Source of the DNA: Sandaracinobacter neustonicus | GTDB taxonomy: Bacteria > Pseudomonadota > Alphaproteobacteria > Sphingomonadales > Sphingomonadaceae | Assembly: GCF_006385875.1 (NCBI RefSeq) | Contig: NZ_VFSU01000024.1 | Coordinates: 124,001-188,000, forward strand | Direction: 5' to 3' | Length of the DNA: 64,000 bases | Shown here: positions 1 through 8,448 of the stretch, in pieces | Layout of the letters: each line of letters starts with the position of its first letter | How positions within the stretch are numbered: position 1 is the stretch's first letter | The notes under the pieces: model-generated | Seen by the model: only the letters and a program-made list of their open reading frames with translations | Told to the model about the DNA's origin: nothing | Databases searched by the model: none | Translations under genes and position numbers: made by a program

Positions 1-1
1 G

Positions 2-268
2 GCCTTGCAGCAGGCGCTGCTGGCGCGTGCGGCCACATGGCTGAAGCCCGGCGGACGGCTGGTTTATGCCGTCTGTTCGCTGGAACCCGCGGAAGGGGAG
101 GGGGAGACCCCTCCCGCGGGTTTGCTGCCAGACCCTGTTGGGCCGGGCGAACTCCCGGCCGGGCTGCTGCCCGAGTCCGGGGGTGCCGTCCGCACCCGCC
201 CCTCTGTTTGGGGGGCAAAGGGCGGGGCGGACGGCTTCTTTATGTCACGCTGGCGAGCGCCAGCGTAA
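2..268 (+). CDS. rsmB: 16S rRNA m5C967 methyltransferase RsmB, 3' end only
   Basis: This is the C-terminal 88 residues of an RsmB/NOL1/NOP2/Sun-type SAM-dependent RNA cytosine-C5 methyltransferase. The gene enters from the left edge and ends at a TAA. The visible part has the motif VI region LVYAVCSLEPAEGE, whose Cys corresponds to the catalytic nucleophile of E. coli RsmB, and the family's C-terminal GGADGFF..R ending. The enzyme methylates C967 of 16S rRNA. The stretch between the two motifs is rich in Gly and Pro. The start, the NusB-like domain and the SAM-binding motifs lie outside the window, so RsmB rather than a related paralogue is inferred from these motifs alone. Confidence 0.8.
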   Translation, partial: ALQQALLARAATWLKPGGRLVYAVCSLEPAEGEGETPPAGLLPDPVGPGELPAGLLPESGGAVRTRPSVWGAKGGADGFFMSRWRAPA

Positions 269-276
269 CGAATGCC

Positions 277-813
277 TCAGCGGCAGCGGGCGCTGCCCTT
301 GGCGATTTCGTTGCCCAGCACCGCGCCCAGCGTTCCGCCGATCACGCTGCCCAGCGTTTTGTCGCCCTGCTTGGCGATCATGTTGCCCAGCGTGCCGCCG
401 GCCAGCGCGCCGACGACAAGGCCGGTGGTGCCATCCTGCCGGCGGCAATGCACCTGCCCGTTCGAACCCCACCAATAGGGCTGCGAGCCTTGCACCGTCG
501 CGCCGCGATAGGTGGGATAGCGGTTGTTATAGCTGTTGCCATAGACGGGCTGCTGCCAGCCGTAATTGCCGCGATACTGCTGGCGCTGATCGCGGCGGTT
601 TTCCGCGCGCCAGCCATCACGATAGCCTTGATAATAGGCTTGATTCTGCTGATAGCTGTTGCTGCGCGAGCGGCGGTCGTCATGGCGGTGCGGCCTGTCA
701 TCGCGCCATTCGCGACGATCATCGTCGCGATCCCAGCGGCTGTCGGCCAGCGCGGGCGCACCCAATCCCAGGGTCGCGAGCGTTGCGGCGGTCACTGCAA
801 GTCCGGTTTTCAT
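277..813 (-). CDS. Glycine-zipper 2TM-domain secreted/envelope protein
   Basis: A 178-residue protein. It has a signal peptide (MKTGLAVTAATLATLGLGAPALA), a hydrophilic middle dense in Arg, Asp, Tyr, Gln and Asn (residues ~24-110), and a C-terminal glycine zipper with two GG..LG repeats (TTGLVVGALAGGTLGNMIA and TLGSVIGGTLGAVLGNEIA). I chose the ATG at 813 over the longer frame at 849 because GGAGGA lies 9 nt before it and the signal peptide starts there. Such proteins are usually periplasmic or outer-membrane, with the zipper packing in the membrane. The exact function is unknown. It is convergent with rsmB, with 8 nt between the stops. Confidence 0.75.
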   Translation of the reverse strand: MKTGLAVTAATLATLGLGAPALADSRWDRDDDRREWRDDRPHRHDDRRSRSNSYQQNQAYYQGYRDGWRAENRRDQRQQYRGNYGWQQPVYGNSYNNRYPTYRGATVQGSQPYWWGSNGQVHCRRQDGTTGLVVGALAGGTLGNMIAKQGDKTLGSVIGGTLGAVLGNEIAKGSARCR

Positions 814-925
814 GGCGGCCTGTCCTCCAAGTGGTGATGATGTTTTCAACCACGGCGGCTTGCAACAAGCTGAAGTCTCCGTTCATCCGAGAGACAGGCC
901 GGATCGGCCCTGCTAATCCGCGCTT

Positions 926-1972
926 ATGACCCGGATTCGTCGCGCCATCCCCTCCGCCGCCGCCATTGCCGCCGGTGCCGTGCTTGGCGTCTATTTCGCG
1001 GGTCCCGCGCTGGGGGCCGGGCCGGTGACGCCGATCGAGGTGCAGGCGAAGGCCATCCCGCTGAGCAACGCCGATCCGGCGCAGGATCGGGTGGGGCGGC
1101 TGCGCTACATGGGCGGGCTGGTGCTGAGCGCGAACAACATGCGCTTTGGCGGCATTTCCGACATGCTGTGGGAGCCGGAGTGCAACCGGCTGCTGGCCGT
1201 GACAGACGCCGGAAGCTGGGTGATTCTGGAGCCGCGTGAGCAGGACGGGCGGCTGACCGGCGTTTCCGCAGGCTGGATTGCGCCGATCAAGGGGCCGGAC
1301 GGGATGCCGCCGGTGACCAAAAGCGGGGCCGATGCGGAAGGGGTGACGCGGACGACCGACGGTCGCACATGGGTGAGCTATGAGCAGGCGCACCGGTTGG
1401 AGCGGTTCGCGGATGTGTCGGGCTGTCGCCCCGAATCGCTCGATTCCACGCCGGACCGGCGCTGGGTGCTGCCCGCGATGGCCGGCTGGCCTGAGAATGG
1501 CGGCGCGGAAGCGATTGCGGCGGACAATGGGCGGGTGGTGATTCTGGCCGAGGAAGTGAGCGGACCGGGCGGCGGGATACTGGGGCTTTCGGCCGACCCG
1601 GAAGCCGGGGTGCAACAGTTCGGCTGGCAGGCACCCAAAGGCTATGCCCCCACCGCGATCGGCAGGCTGGACGATGGGGCGGATGGATTCGTGGTGCTGC
1701 ACCGCCGCTTCACGCCGATCGAGGGGGTGTCCGCGGTGATTTCGCAAGGGCGGATTCCGGCCGATCCGGCGAAGCTGCCCGAACTGGTGCAATCGACAGA
1801 ACTGGCGCGGCTGCGGCCGCCGCTGAACGTGGACAATATGGAAGCGCTCGCCATCCGCAAGGAGGGCGAGCGCCGCTATCTCTACATCATGTCAGACAAC
1901 AATTTCAACGCCTTGCAGCGGACCTTGTTGCTGAAGTTCGAGCTTCTGCCAGAGGCTGACGCGAAGCCCTGA
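926..1972 (+). CDS. Secreted esterase-like activity of phytase family protein
   Basis: A 348-residue protein with an N-terminal signal or anchor segment (hydrophobic residues 9-30 ending in ALGAG). The body resembles the 'esterase-like activity of phytase' family (PF13449). It shows FGGISDMLWEPECNRLLAVTDAG near the N-terminus, then GADAEGVTRTTDGRTWVSYE, and a late NVDNMEALAI..EGERRYLYIMSDNNFN. Together these fit a beta-propeller-type fold seen in secreted phosphoesterase-like proteins. The substrate cannot be read from the sequence. It stands alone, divergent from the glycine-zipper gene and convergent with rpmB. Confidence 0.75.
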   Translation: MTRIRRAIPSAAAIAAGAVLGVYFAGPALGAGPVTPIEVQAKAIPLSNADPAQDRVGRLRYMGGLVLSANNMRFGGISDMLWEPECNRLLAVTDAGSWVILEPREQDGRLTGVSAGWIAPIKGPDGMPPVTKSGADAEGVTRTTDGRTWVSYEQAHRLERFADVSGCRPESLDSTPDRRWVLPAMAGWPENGGAEAIAADNGRVVILAEEVSGPGGGILGLSADPEAGVQQFGWQAPKGYAPTAIGRLDDGADGFVVLHRRFTPIEGVSAVISQGRIPADPAKLPELVQSTELARLRPPLNVDNMEALAIRKEGERRYLYIMSDNNFNALQRTLLLKFELLPEADAKP

Positions 1973-1976
1973 AACC

Positions 1977-2267
1977 TCAGGCGGCTTCGGCCACCTTCTT
2001 CGCGACATCGCGCTTCAGCCGACGGGCGCGCAGGCTGAGATCGTCATCGCTGGTCTTCAGCAGCCAGTTGTCCAGACCGCCGACATGCTCGACGGAGCGC
2101 AGGCCGTGCGTGGACACGCGCAGACGGACGGAGCGGCCCAGCGCTTCGGACTGGAGCGTCACATTCTGCAGGTTGGGCAGATAGGTGCGCTTCGTCTTGT
2201 TGTTGGCGTGGCTGACATTGTGGCCGACCTGACGACCCTTGCCCGTGATCTCGCAAACGCGCGACAT
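1977..2267 (-). CDS. rpmB: 50S ribosomal protein L28
   Basis: A 96-residue basic protein matching bacterial L28 end to end, with the N-terminal [20 protein letters not shown] and [12 protein letters not shown] blocks and a basic C-terminus. It is a structural protein of the large ribosomal subunit. The ATG is preceded by AAGGGA 7 nt upstream. The length is normal for alphaproteobacteria, which carry a longer L28 than E. coli. It is convergent with the phytase-like gene (4 nt apart) and divergent from the YciI gene. Confidence 0.97.
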   Translation of the reverse strand: MSRVCEITGKGRQVGHNVSHANNKTKRTYLPNLQNVTLQSEALGRSVRLRVSTHGLRSVEHVGGLDNWLLKTSDDDLSLRARRLKRDVAKKVAEAA

Positions 2268-2441
2268 AGTATAAGTCCCTTAAGAATGACTCGAAAATGC
2301 AGGGGGCGAACTGGAAGGCCCGCCGGAAAAACGAGCGCGCGCCATAGCGGCGGGGCGCTTTCCAGTCAAGCTTTGTGGCCCGGTTCGGGACTGAACCGCT
2401 GCCAGCGCAATGGCGGCTGGACCGATGGGATTCAGCATGCC

Positions 2442-2735
2442 ATGAACGCCCACGTGCCGATATTCGCGATCCATTGCATCGACAAGCCCATGCAGCAAGC
2501 GCTGCGCGCCGCCACGCGCGCGGAGCATCTGGCCTATCTGGAAAACGCGATCGAGCAGGTCGTGCTGGCCGGGCCGTTGCTGGACGATGAGGGCGGGCCG
2601 ATCGGATCGATGCTGTTGATGAAGTTCCCGGATCGCAAGGCGGCCGTCAGCTTCGCCGCAGCAGACCCCTATGCGCTGGCCGGGCTGTTTTCCAGCGTGG
2701 CGGTGACGGCGTGGCGGCAGGTGCTGCCCAAGTAG
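2442..2735 (+). CDS. YciI family protein
   Basis: A 97-residue protein of the YciI-like fold (dimeric alpha/beta barrel). It begins MNAHVPIFAIHCIDKP, followed by RAATRAEHLAYL, AGPLLDDEGGPIGSMLL and the conserved AADPYALAGLF, where the Asp of DPY is the putative active-site acid of the family. The frame is open far upstream to 2085, but that part runs antisense through rpmB and is not protein-like, so the ATG at 2442 is preferred. The biochemical role of most YciI proteins is unknown. Confidence 0.85.
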   Translation: MNAHVPIFAIHCIDKPMQQALRAATRAEHLAYLENAIEQVVLAGPLLDDEGGPIGSMLLMKFPDRKAAVSFAAADPYALAGLFSSVAVTAWRQVLPK

Positions 2736-2801
2736 GGCTGTGGCAGGTGCTGCCTAGAGTTTCGGGCGATTATGTCCTTTGTTAACCTCTACCACCTTTC
2801 C

Positions 2802-2902
2802 CCCGCTCAGGCTGAGCTTGTCGAAGCCCTATGGAGCATGTCCCCGGCTTAACCGTTGAGCATTCACGTCCGGGGCTTCGACAAGCTCAGCCTGAGCGGG
2901 GG
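2802..2902. repeat. Palindromic intergenic repeat element, copy A
   Basis: Two outer arms of ~25 nt are exact inverted copies: the left arm, containing CTCAGGCTGAGCTTGTCG, is at 2805-2829, and its reverse complement is at 2873-2897. About 43 nt lie between them. The inside, read on the minus strand, resembles the inside of copies B and C (CCGGACGTGAA near one end, GCCGGGG near the other), so A is inserted in the opposite orientation to B and C. It fills the 175-nt gap between the YciI gene and the serine-hydrolase gene. REP/BIME-like or MITE-like; no coding potential. Confidence 0.85.
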
Positions 2903-2910
2903 AAGGGGCC

Positions 2911-4101
2911 TCACTCCACCGCCGAGTAAACCATCGTCCGCAGTTGCCGCCTGACCGGCCATGTGGAGGAGGGGATCAGCTGGGTGAGGAACAGCACCGT
3001 CATCTCCTCCGCCGGATCGATCCAGAAGAAGGTGGAGGCCGCGCCGCCCCAGAAATAATCGCCGTCATTGCCCGCGATCATCGTCTTGTGCACTGCCGTG
3101 GTGGTTGCGAAGCCCAGCCCGAAGCCGACGCCTTCATAGGCAGCCTCCGAAAAGGCCGAGCGCGAGAGCGCCGGGAGATCCTTGCCGCCGGGCAGGTGAT
3201 TCGCCGTCATCAGCTCCAGAGTCTTGCGGCCCACGAGGCGGGGCGTGCCGGTGCGCAGCGCCTCTGTGAAGCGCAGATAATCATCCGCGCTGGAGATCAG
3301 CCCGCCGCCGCCGGAGATGAAGCTGGGCGGGGCGAGGAAGCTGGAGGTTTCGGCCTGATCCTGCACCACGATCCCGCCCTTGGGGCTGGGTTGATAGCAG
3401 GTGGTCAGGCGGTGCCCCTGACCTTCGCGCACATGAAAGCCGGTATCCACCATGCCCAGCGGGCGGAAGATACGTTTGGCCAGAAACTCTTCGAAGGGCA
3501 TGCCCGACACGACCTGCACCAGCCAGCCGACGACATCGGTGGCGACGGAATAGTTCCACCAGTCTCCGGGCGAGAATTCCAGCGGCAGCTGGCCCAGAAG
3601 CTCGATCATCCGCTCCAGCGTGATGTCGCCCTTGTCGATCTCCCCCACACCCAGCTGACGGTAGGCGGCATCGACATTGGTGTTCAGCTGGAAGCCATAG
3701 GTGAGGCCGGCGGTGTGGCGCATCAGGTCGATCACCAGCATCGGCCGCTTGGGCGCGCCGGTTTTCCAGCCGGTTTTCAGCGTGCCGCTTTCAAAGACCT
3801 GCAGATCCTTCCACGCCGGGATATAGCGATGCACCGGATCATCCAGCTGGATGCGGCCTTCTTCCACCAGCATCATCAGCGCGATGGACGTGATGGGCTT
3901 CGTCATGGAATAGATTCGGAACAGGCTGTCGGCCTGCAGCGGGCGGGCGGCTGCGACGTCGGCGAAGCCAGCCACGCTTTCAAACAGGATCTCGCCCCGC
4001 TGCTGCACCCTGACGATGGTGCCGGGCAGGCGGCCGGTATCAAGATAGGCGGATTTCAGAAAGCCGTCGATCTTCTGAAGGCGGTCCCGGTTGAGCGACA
4101 T
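2911..4101 (-). CDS. Serine hydrolase of the beta-lactamase (class C/EstB-like) family
   Basis: A 396-residue protein of the penicillin-binding-protein/beta-lactamase-like fold. The catalytic S-x-x-K is SMTK at residues 65-68. The second motif is the YSV of NYSVATDVVGWLVQVVSG (typical of EstB-type esterases), and a C-terminal WGGAAST takes the place of the KTG/HxG motif. I see no signal peptide, so it is probably cytoplasmic and an esterase or amidase rather than a secreted beta-lactamase. The ATG at 4101 has a GGGGAA ribosome site just upstream; the open frame extends 9 codons further. The substrate is unknown. Confidence 0.85.
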   Translation of the reverse strand: MSLNRDRLQKIDGFLKSAYLDTGRLPGTIVRVQQRGEILFESVAGFADVAAARPLQADSLFRIYSMTKPITSIALMMLVEEGRIQLDDPVHRYIPAWKDLQVFESGTLKTGWKTGAPKRPMLVIDLMRHTAGLTYGFQLNTNVDAAYRQLGVGEIDKGDITLERMIELLGQLPLEFSPGDWWNYSVATDVVGWLVQVVSGMPFEEFLAKRIFRPLGMVDTGFHVREGQGHRLTTCYQPSPKGGIVVQDQAETSSFLAPPSFISGGGGLISSADDYLRFTEALRTGTPRLVGRKTLELMTANHLPGGKDLPALSRSAFSEAAYEGVGFGLGFATTTAVHKTMIAGNDGDYFWGGAASTFFWIDPAEEMTVLFLTQLIPSSTWPVRRQLRTMVYSAVE

Positions 4102-4160
4102 CACTTCCCCTTTGCATGCGGATGCCAATCTCGCGTAGCAGGGCAGGCGGCTTGCGCAAA

Positions 4161-4235
4161 GGGTGGTTAGCTCAGCGGTAGAGCATCTCGTTTACACCGA
4201 GAGGGCCGGGGGTTCGAAACCCTCACCACCCACCA
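4161..4235 (+). tRNA. tRNA-Val (anticodon TAC)
   Basis: A complete cloverleaf. The acceptor GGGTGGT pairs fully with ACCACCC. The D-arm TTAGCTCAGCGGTAGAGC, the anticodon stem CTCG/CGAG with TAC in the loop, and the T-arm with GGTTCGAAAC are all present. The 3' CCA (4233-4235) is encoded. It is read from the plus strand between the leftward serine-hydrolase gene and the rightward receptor gene. Confidence 0.95.
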
Positions 4236-4258
4236 GCCTTTTGGTTGGCGCATCGAAT

Positions 4259-4278
4259 CTGTTGCTGCACTGCAACAG
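4259..4278. repeat. Inverted repeat upstream of the TonB-dependent receptor
   Basis: CTGTTGC and GCAACAG form a perfect 7-bp inverted repeat around the 6-nt loop TGCACT. It begins 24 nt after tRNA-Val and ends about 210 nt before the receptor start. A partial echo of the right half (CTGCAACA) recurs at ~4329-4336. No T-run follows, so it is not a typical intrinsic terminator. It could be an operator or a weak structure in the tRNA trailer. The rest of the 254-nt gap to 4489 holds no gene that I can see. Confidence 0.4.
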
Positions 4279-4489
4279 CCCGGCAAAACCCCGCGCACAG
4301 ATGGCAGGCTTCATGCCACAGCCCCTCAACTGCAACAAAAATGTCATATAAGACGGCCATTGCGGCCCCATTCGGGGCGAACGTCGCCTTCAACATGATT
4401 CGCGTTAATCGGGGCTGAATTCAGCCATCAGGCTGTAACTCACTGTGGTTAGTGGACATTCTTTCAACTGCCGAAGGGGTATTCTTCGC

Positions 4490-7400
4490 ATGGCACTTCG
4501 TATTTCCTCTCTCGTCTGGGCCGGTCTGCGCCTTGGCGCTTCCGCTTCCATCATCGCGCTGGCCGCCACCTCGGCCTATGCGCAGGAAGTTACCGGCACG
4601 ATCCGCGGCGATGTGCAGGATGAAAACGGCAACCCGCTTCCCGGTGCCACCGTCACCGTGACGCACGTGCCGTCGGGCACGCGCTCGGTGCAGACGACGG
4701 ATTCGTCGGGCAGCTTCACTGCCCCCAACCTGCGCGTCGGCGGCCCGTTCGACGTGGAAGTGACGGCCCCCGGCTTCGATCCAGCCAAGGCCACTGTGCC
4801 CACCATTCAGGCCGGCGTGCCGCAGCGACTTGCCGTTTCGCTCGTCAGCGAAGGCGCCACCATCGAAGTGACTGCCGCGCGGACGATCTCCTCCATCGCC
4901 ATCGCCACCGGCCCGGCCACCACGCTGAACGCGCGGGAAATCGCCGGGGTGTCGTCTGTGAACCGCGACATCCGCAACCTCGCCGCGCGCGACCCGATGG
5001 TGACGCTGGACCCGACCAACGGCGGGGCCATCTCCATCGCCGGGCAGAACAACCGCTTCAACCGCATCACGGTGGACGGCATCGGCTTCGGCGATCCGTT
5101 CGGCCTGGAATCGGGCGGTCTCGCTTCGTCGCGCGGCCCGGTCCCGCTGGACGCCATCGCCGAATTCACGGTTGAAACCGCGCCGGTGGATATCCAGCAA
5201 GGCGGCTTCCAGGGCGGTGCCATCAACACCGTGCTGAAATCCGGCGGCAATGATTTCAACATCGGCGGCTTCTTCAGCTACACGGCTGACGAACTGGCCG
5301 GCACCCGCGTTCGCGGCGTGCACATTCCGCGTGATTTCGAATCCAAGGTGTATGGCGCGCAGATCACCGGCCCCATCATCAAGGACAAGCTGTTCTTCGC
5401 GGTGACGTGGGAACGCCTGCGCGACACCACGCCGTCGCTCGTCGGCCCCACGGGCGAAGGCTTCGCGAACCAACTGCCGATCACCCGCGCGCAGATCGAT
5501 GCCGTTTCGGGCATCGCAGACACGGTTTACGGCTATGACACGATGGATGTCGCCACGGCCGTGCCGGAAAATGACGACAAGCTCGTCACCAAGATCGACT
5601 GGAACGTTACCGACAAGCACCGGCTGGCGCTGACCTACATCTACAACAAGGGCACCATTTTGGCTGGCACCACCGCCGCCAGCCAGGTGACCGCCACCAA
5701 CCCGACGCTGTCGCTGCAATCGAACAATTACGAACAGGGTTCGATCAACCATTATGGCGTCGCCCAGCTGAACAGCGAATGGTCCGACAGCTTCTCCACG
5801 CAGGTCCGCGTGAGCTACAATGACTATAAGCGGATGCAGGTGCCGTATAACGGCCGCGACTTCGGCCAGTTCCAGGTCTGTCTCGATCCGACGAGTCAGG
5901 GCACGACCAACGCCACGCTGATCCGTTGCACGGCGACCGTGGGGCAGGTGCAGTTCGGTCCCGATGCCTCGCGTCAGGCAAACGAACTCTATGTGCAGAC
6001 GCTGGGTCTGGAATTCCAGGGCCGCATTCAGGGCAATGGCCATGATGTGAAGCTGATCGCCGAATACAAGGATCAGAACATCAACAACCTGTTCGCCCAG
6101 AACGTCTCGGGCGTGTGGTATTTCGACTCCGTCGCCGATCTGCAGGCGAAGCGGGCGAACCAGCTGATCTATTCCACGCCGACCGGCGGCAGCATCGACA
6201 GCGCGCGCGCCCTGTTCGACAACAATATGCTGACCTTCGGCATTCAGGACACCTATGACCTGACGCCCGATATCACGCTGATCGCCGGTGTTCGTTACGA
6301 CCTCTACATGACGAGCGACCGCCCGCAGTTCAATCAGGCGTTTGTTGATCGTTATGGCTTCGCGAACACCTCCACGCTGAGCGGCCGCGACCTAGTGCAG
6401 CCGCGCCTCGCTGTTACATGGAATGCGGACGATCGTCTGCGTCTGCGCGGCACCGCCGGCCTTTACGGTGGCGGCAACCCCAATGTGTGGATTTCGAACA
6501 ATTATTCAAACCCGGGGCCGACGCTGGCGAGCACGCAGATCGACAGGACGCTGACCGGCTTTGCCGTTTCCAACATCACCGGCCTGACGGCGGCGCAGCA
6601 GAATGAAATCGGCGCGTCCGTTCTGAACAACGTGTCTGGCGGCACCGGCATTCCGGCGAGCCTGGACACCCTGCTCGCGACGGCCGGGTCCACGCTGGCG
6701 GTCACCAACTCGCTGGATCCGAACTTCCAGATTCCGTCGCAATGGCGGCTTTCGGGCAGCGTCGACTATCAGGCGAACCTCGGCCCGCTGGGCGACGGCT
6801 GGGATTTCGGCGCCAACGTGATGTGGTCCAAGGTGAAGAACGCGCTGACCTGGAAGGATCTGCGTCTCAGCCCGAACGGCACGCTGCCCGACGGCCGCGT
6901 GCGCTATCAGCAACTGACCTCACTGACGGCCAACTCCACGCTGACCGACATGATGCTGACGAACACCAGCCGTGGCTACAGCTGGAACATCGTGGGCAAG
7001 TTCAACAAGCGCTGGGATAACGGCATCGCCATCGGCGGCAGCTACACCTTCCAGCGTTCGAAGGATGTGAACCCGGGCACCTCGTCCGTCGCGCTGTCCA
7101 ACTATAACAACACCGTCAGCGGCACGGACCCGAACGGTTCGGCCTATGGCACTTCCAACTATCAGGTGGACAACAGCTATCGCCTGCGCTTCGCCTATGA
7201 CACGGAGCTGTTCGGCGACAACAACAGCCGCTTCGAACTGTTCTTCAACAGCCGCGCCGGCCAGCGTTACAGCTATGTGATGGGCGACACGGTGACGTCC
7301 GGCCGCTCGCCGGTGTTCGGCACGCTGGGCACCAACTCGCGTCACCTGCTGTATGTGCCGGATGTCTCGTCGGCGACGGCGGACCCGCTGGTGCAATATG

Positions 7401-7831
7401 CGGCCGGCTTCGACTTCGCGGCGTTCCAGTCGTTCATCCAGAATGGCGACCTGAACAAGTATCAGGGCAGCATCGCTGCGAAGAACATGGCGAGCAGCCC
7501 GCGCTGGAACAAGCTGGACCTGCGCATCAGCCAGGAAGTGCCTTTCTTCCTGGGCGGCAAAATCCAGGTCTTCGCGGACATGGAAAACTTCCTGAACATG
7601 CTGAACAGCGACTGGGGTTCGCTGCGGCAGGTGGCCTTCCCCTATCGGGCGCAGGTCGTGTCGGTGCAGTGTCTGAACTCCAGCGGCACCGTGATCACCG
7701 CGGGCACGATCCAGCAGCCTTGCGTGAAGTATCAATATTCGAACTACCGCACGAACGCCGAGACCGTGTATACCAACTACTCGATCTGGCAGGTTCGTCT
7801 GGGCGTCCGGCTGGACTTCAAGGGCCTGTAA
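4490..7831 (+). CDS. Oar-like TonB-dependent receptor with carboxypeptidase-regulatory-like domain
   Basis: A 1113-residue outer-membrane receptor. The signal peptide runs MALRISSLVWAG...ATSAYA, with cleavage before QE. Residues ~35-120 form a carboxypeptidase-regulatory-like beta-sandwich (GTIRGDVQDENGNPLPGATV...). The plug then follows (~120-260, VNRDIRNLAARDPMVTLDPTNGGAISIAGQNNRFNRITVDGIGFGDPFG) and then a long beta-barrel ending LGVRLDFKGL. This order is that of Oar-type receptors, which import large substrates using TonB energy. The ATG at 4490 follows GAAGGGG at 10 nt and starts the signal peptide; an upstream in-frame GTG at 4445 is rejected. The ligand is unknown. A strong terminator follows. 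Confidence 0.9.
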   Translation: MALRISSLVWAGLRLGASASIIALAATSAYAQEVTGTIRGDVQDENGNPLPGATVTVTHVPSGTRSVQTTDSSGSFTAPNLRVGGPFDVEVTAPGFDPAKATVPTIQAGVPQRLAVSLVSEGATIEVTAARTISSIAIATGPATTLNAREIAGVSSVNRDIRNLAARDPMVTLDPTNGGAISIAGQNNRFNRITVDGIGFGDPFGLESGGLASSRGPVPLDAIAEFTVETAPVDIQQGGFQGGAINTVLKSGGNDFNIGGFFSYTADELAGTRVRGVHIPRDFESKVYGAQITGPIIKDKLFFAVTWERLRDTTPSLVGPTGEGFANQLPITRAQIDAVSGIADTVYGYDTMDVATAVPENDDKLVTKIDWNVTDKHRLALTYIYNKGTILAGTTAASQVTATNPTLSLQSNNYEQGSINHYGVAQLNSEWSDSFSTQVRVSYNDYKRMQVPYNGRDFGQFQVCLDPTSQGTTNATLIRCTATVGQVQFGPDASRQANELYVQTLGLEFQGRIQGNGHDVKLIAEYKDQNINNLFAQNVSGVWYFDSVADLQAKRANQLIYSTPTGGSIDSARALFDNNMLTFGIQDTYDLTPDITLIAGVRYDLYMTSDRPQFNQAFVDRYGFANTSTLSGRDLVQPRLAVTWNADDRLRLRGTAGLYGGGNPNVWISNNYSNPGPTLASTQIDRTLTGFAVSNITGLTAAQQNEIGASVLNNVSGGTGIPASLDTLLATAGSTLAVTNSLDPNFQIPSQWRLSGSVDYQANLGPLGDGWDFGANVMWSKVKNALTWKDLRLSPNGTLPDGRVRYQQLTSLTANSTLTDMMLTNTSRGYSWNIVGKFNKRWDNGIAIGGSYTFQRSKDVNPGTSSVALSNYNNTVSGTDPNGSAYGTSNYQVDNSYRLRFAYDTELFGDNNSRFELFFNSRAGQRYSYVMGDTVTSGRSPVFGTLGTNSRHLLYVPDVSSATADPLVQYAAGFDFAAFQSFIQNGDLNKYQGSIAAKNMASSPRWNKLDLRISQEVPFFLGGKIQVFADMENFLNMLNSDWGSLRQVAFPYRAQVVSVQCLNSSGTVITAGTIQQPCVKYQYSNYRTNAETVYTNYSIWQVRLGVRLDFKGL

Positions 7832-7849
7832 GGCGCCTGAAGATGCAAG

Positions 7850-7884
7850 GGGCGGCTTCCCATACGGGAGGCCGCCCTTTTCTT
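7850..7884 (+). terminator. Intrinsic terminator after the Oar-like receptor gene
   Basis: GGGCGGCTTCCC (7850-7861), the loop ATAC, then GGGAGGCCGCCC (7866-7877) form a 12-bp stem with one G-U pair. TTTTCTT follows directly. It lies 18 nt after the receptor stop codon. Confidence 0.9.
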
Positions 7885-8186
7885 TGCCCGGCGTTTTTTG
7901 ACGACTGCGTCCTTTGCAGACAGATATGGTTTGCCTGCCCTTTGCCCCGCTTCCTCTCCCCCGCTCAGGCTGAGCTTGTCGAAGCCCCGGACGCGAAGGC
8001 GCAATGGCGGAGCCGGGGCGGGCTGCTCCAAGGGGCTTCGACAAGCTCAGCCTGAGCGGGTGGCGGGTGAGGTTCGCCTGAGCGGGTGGAGGGGGGCTGG
8101 GGCAAAAGCCGAACGGCCGACAGGTCTGCAAAGAGTATAATGGCCTTTTCTTTTTGGGCCTCAGCCGCTAGCAGCAGCGCTCCGTT
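7885..8186. other. Intergenic stretch before tRNA-Leu
   Basis: No convincing coding sequence. It holds palindromic repeat copy B (7961-8060) with a degenerate extra half-arm up to ~8090, then a plain A/T-richer run. A TATAAT hexamer at 8136-8141, 45 nt before tRNA-Leu, could be its -10 element, but I see no good -35. Open frames here translate the repeat itself (LSLSKP, FDKLSLSG) and are not genes. Confidence 0.6.
7961..8090. repeat. Palindromic intergenic repeat element, copy B
   Basis: The left arm (CCGCTCAGGCTGAGCTTGTC...) starts at 7961 and its inverted copy ends at 8060 with CAGCCTGAGCGGG. The inside reads CCGGACGCGAAGG then GAGCCGGGGCGGGCTGCTCC, closely matching copy C in the same orientation. 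A degenerate tail with CGCCTGAGCGGGTGGA follows at ~8075-8090, suggesting a partial extra unit. Confidence 0.85.
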
Positions 8187-8271
8187 GCCCCTGTGGCGGA
8201 ATTGGTAGACGCGTCCGACTCAAAATCGGATGCCGCAAGGCTTGCCGGTTCGAGTCCGGCCGGGGGTACCA
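8187..8271 (+). tRNA. tRNA-Leu (anticodon CAA)
   Basis: A type II tRNA with a long variable arm. The acceptor GCCCCTG pairs with CGGGGGT, with two G-U pairs. The anticodon stem TCCGA/TCGGA encloses the loop CTCAAAA, giving CAA. The variable arm is TGCCGCAAGGCTT, the T-arm GCCGGTTCGAGTCCGGC, and the 3' CCA (8269-8271) is encoded. It is flanked on both sides by same-orientation copies of the palindromic repeat. Confidence 0.95.
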
Positions 8272-8336
8272 ACGGGACCAGAGGCCAATGGCGATTGCAT
8301 CCTTTTGCAGCCTGGAATCCTTGCCTAGCCTCCATT

Positions 8337-8436
8337 CCGCTCAGGCTGAGCTTGTCGAAGCCCCGGACGTGAAAGCAGTATGGCTGAGCCGGGGTGGGCT
8401 GCTCCATGGGCTTCGACAGGCTCAGCCTGAGCGGGG
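8337..8436. repeat. Palindromic intergenic repeat element, copy C
   Basis: The left arm starts at 8337 (CCGCTCAGGCTGAGCTTG...) and the inverted right arm ends near 8436 with one mismatch (CGACAGG where the other copies have CGACAAG). The inside (CCGGACGTGAAAGC...GAGCCGGGGTGGGCTGCTCC) is nearly the same as in copy B. It lies between tRNA-Leu and the 3' end of the MarR gene. Confidence 0.85.
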
Positions 8437-8448
8437 GCGGCTCGCCCC

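Noticed and set aside
4161-4300. Integration site next to tRNA-Val
   Set aside because: No integrase, no repeat of the tRNA 3' end and no foreign-looking genes are seen nearby.
4421-6043. Long minus-strand open frame opposite the Oar-like receptor
   Set aside because: A high-GC antisense shadow: no protein-like motifs, and the plus strand holds a clear receptor with a signal peptide.
6920-8131. Minus-strand open frame reading RLSLSKP and LRQAQPER
   Set aside because: These peptides are translations of the palindromic repeat arms and of the receptor's opposite strand, not a protein.
7961-8436. Possible CRISPR array from repeated ~25-nt units
   Set aside because: The repeats are inverted pairs with related insides rather than evenly spaced direct repeats with unrelated spacers; no cas gene is present.
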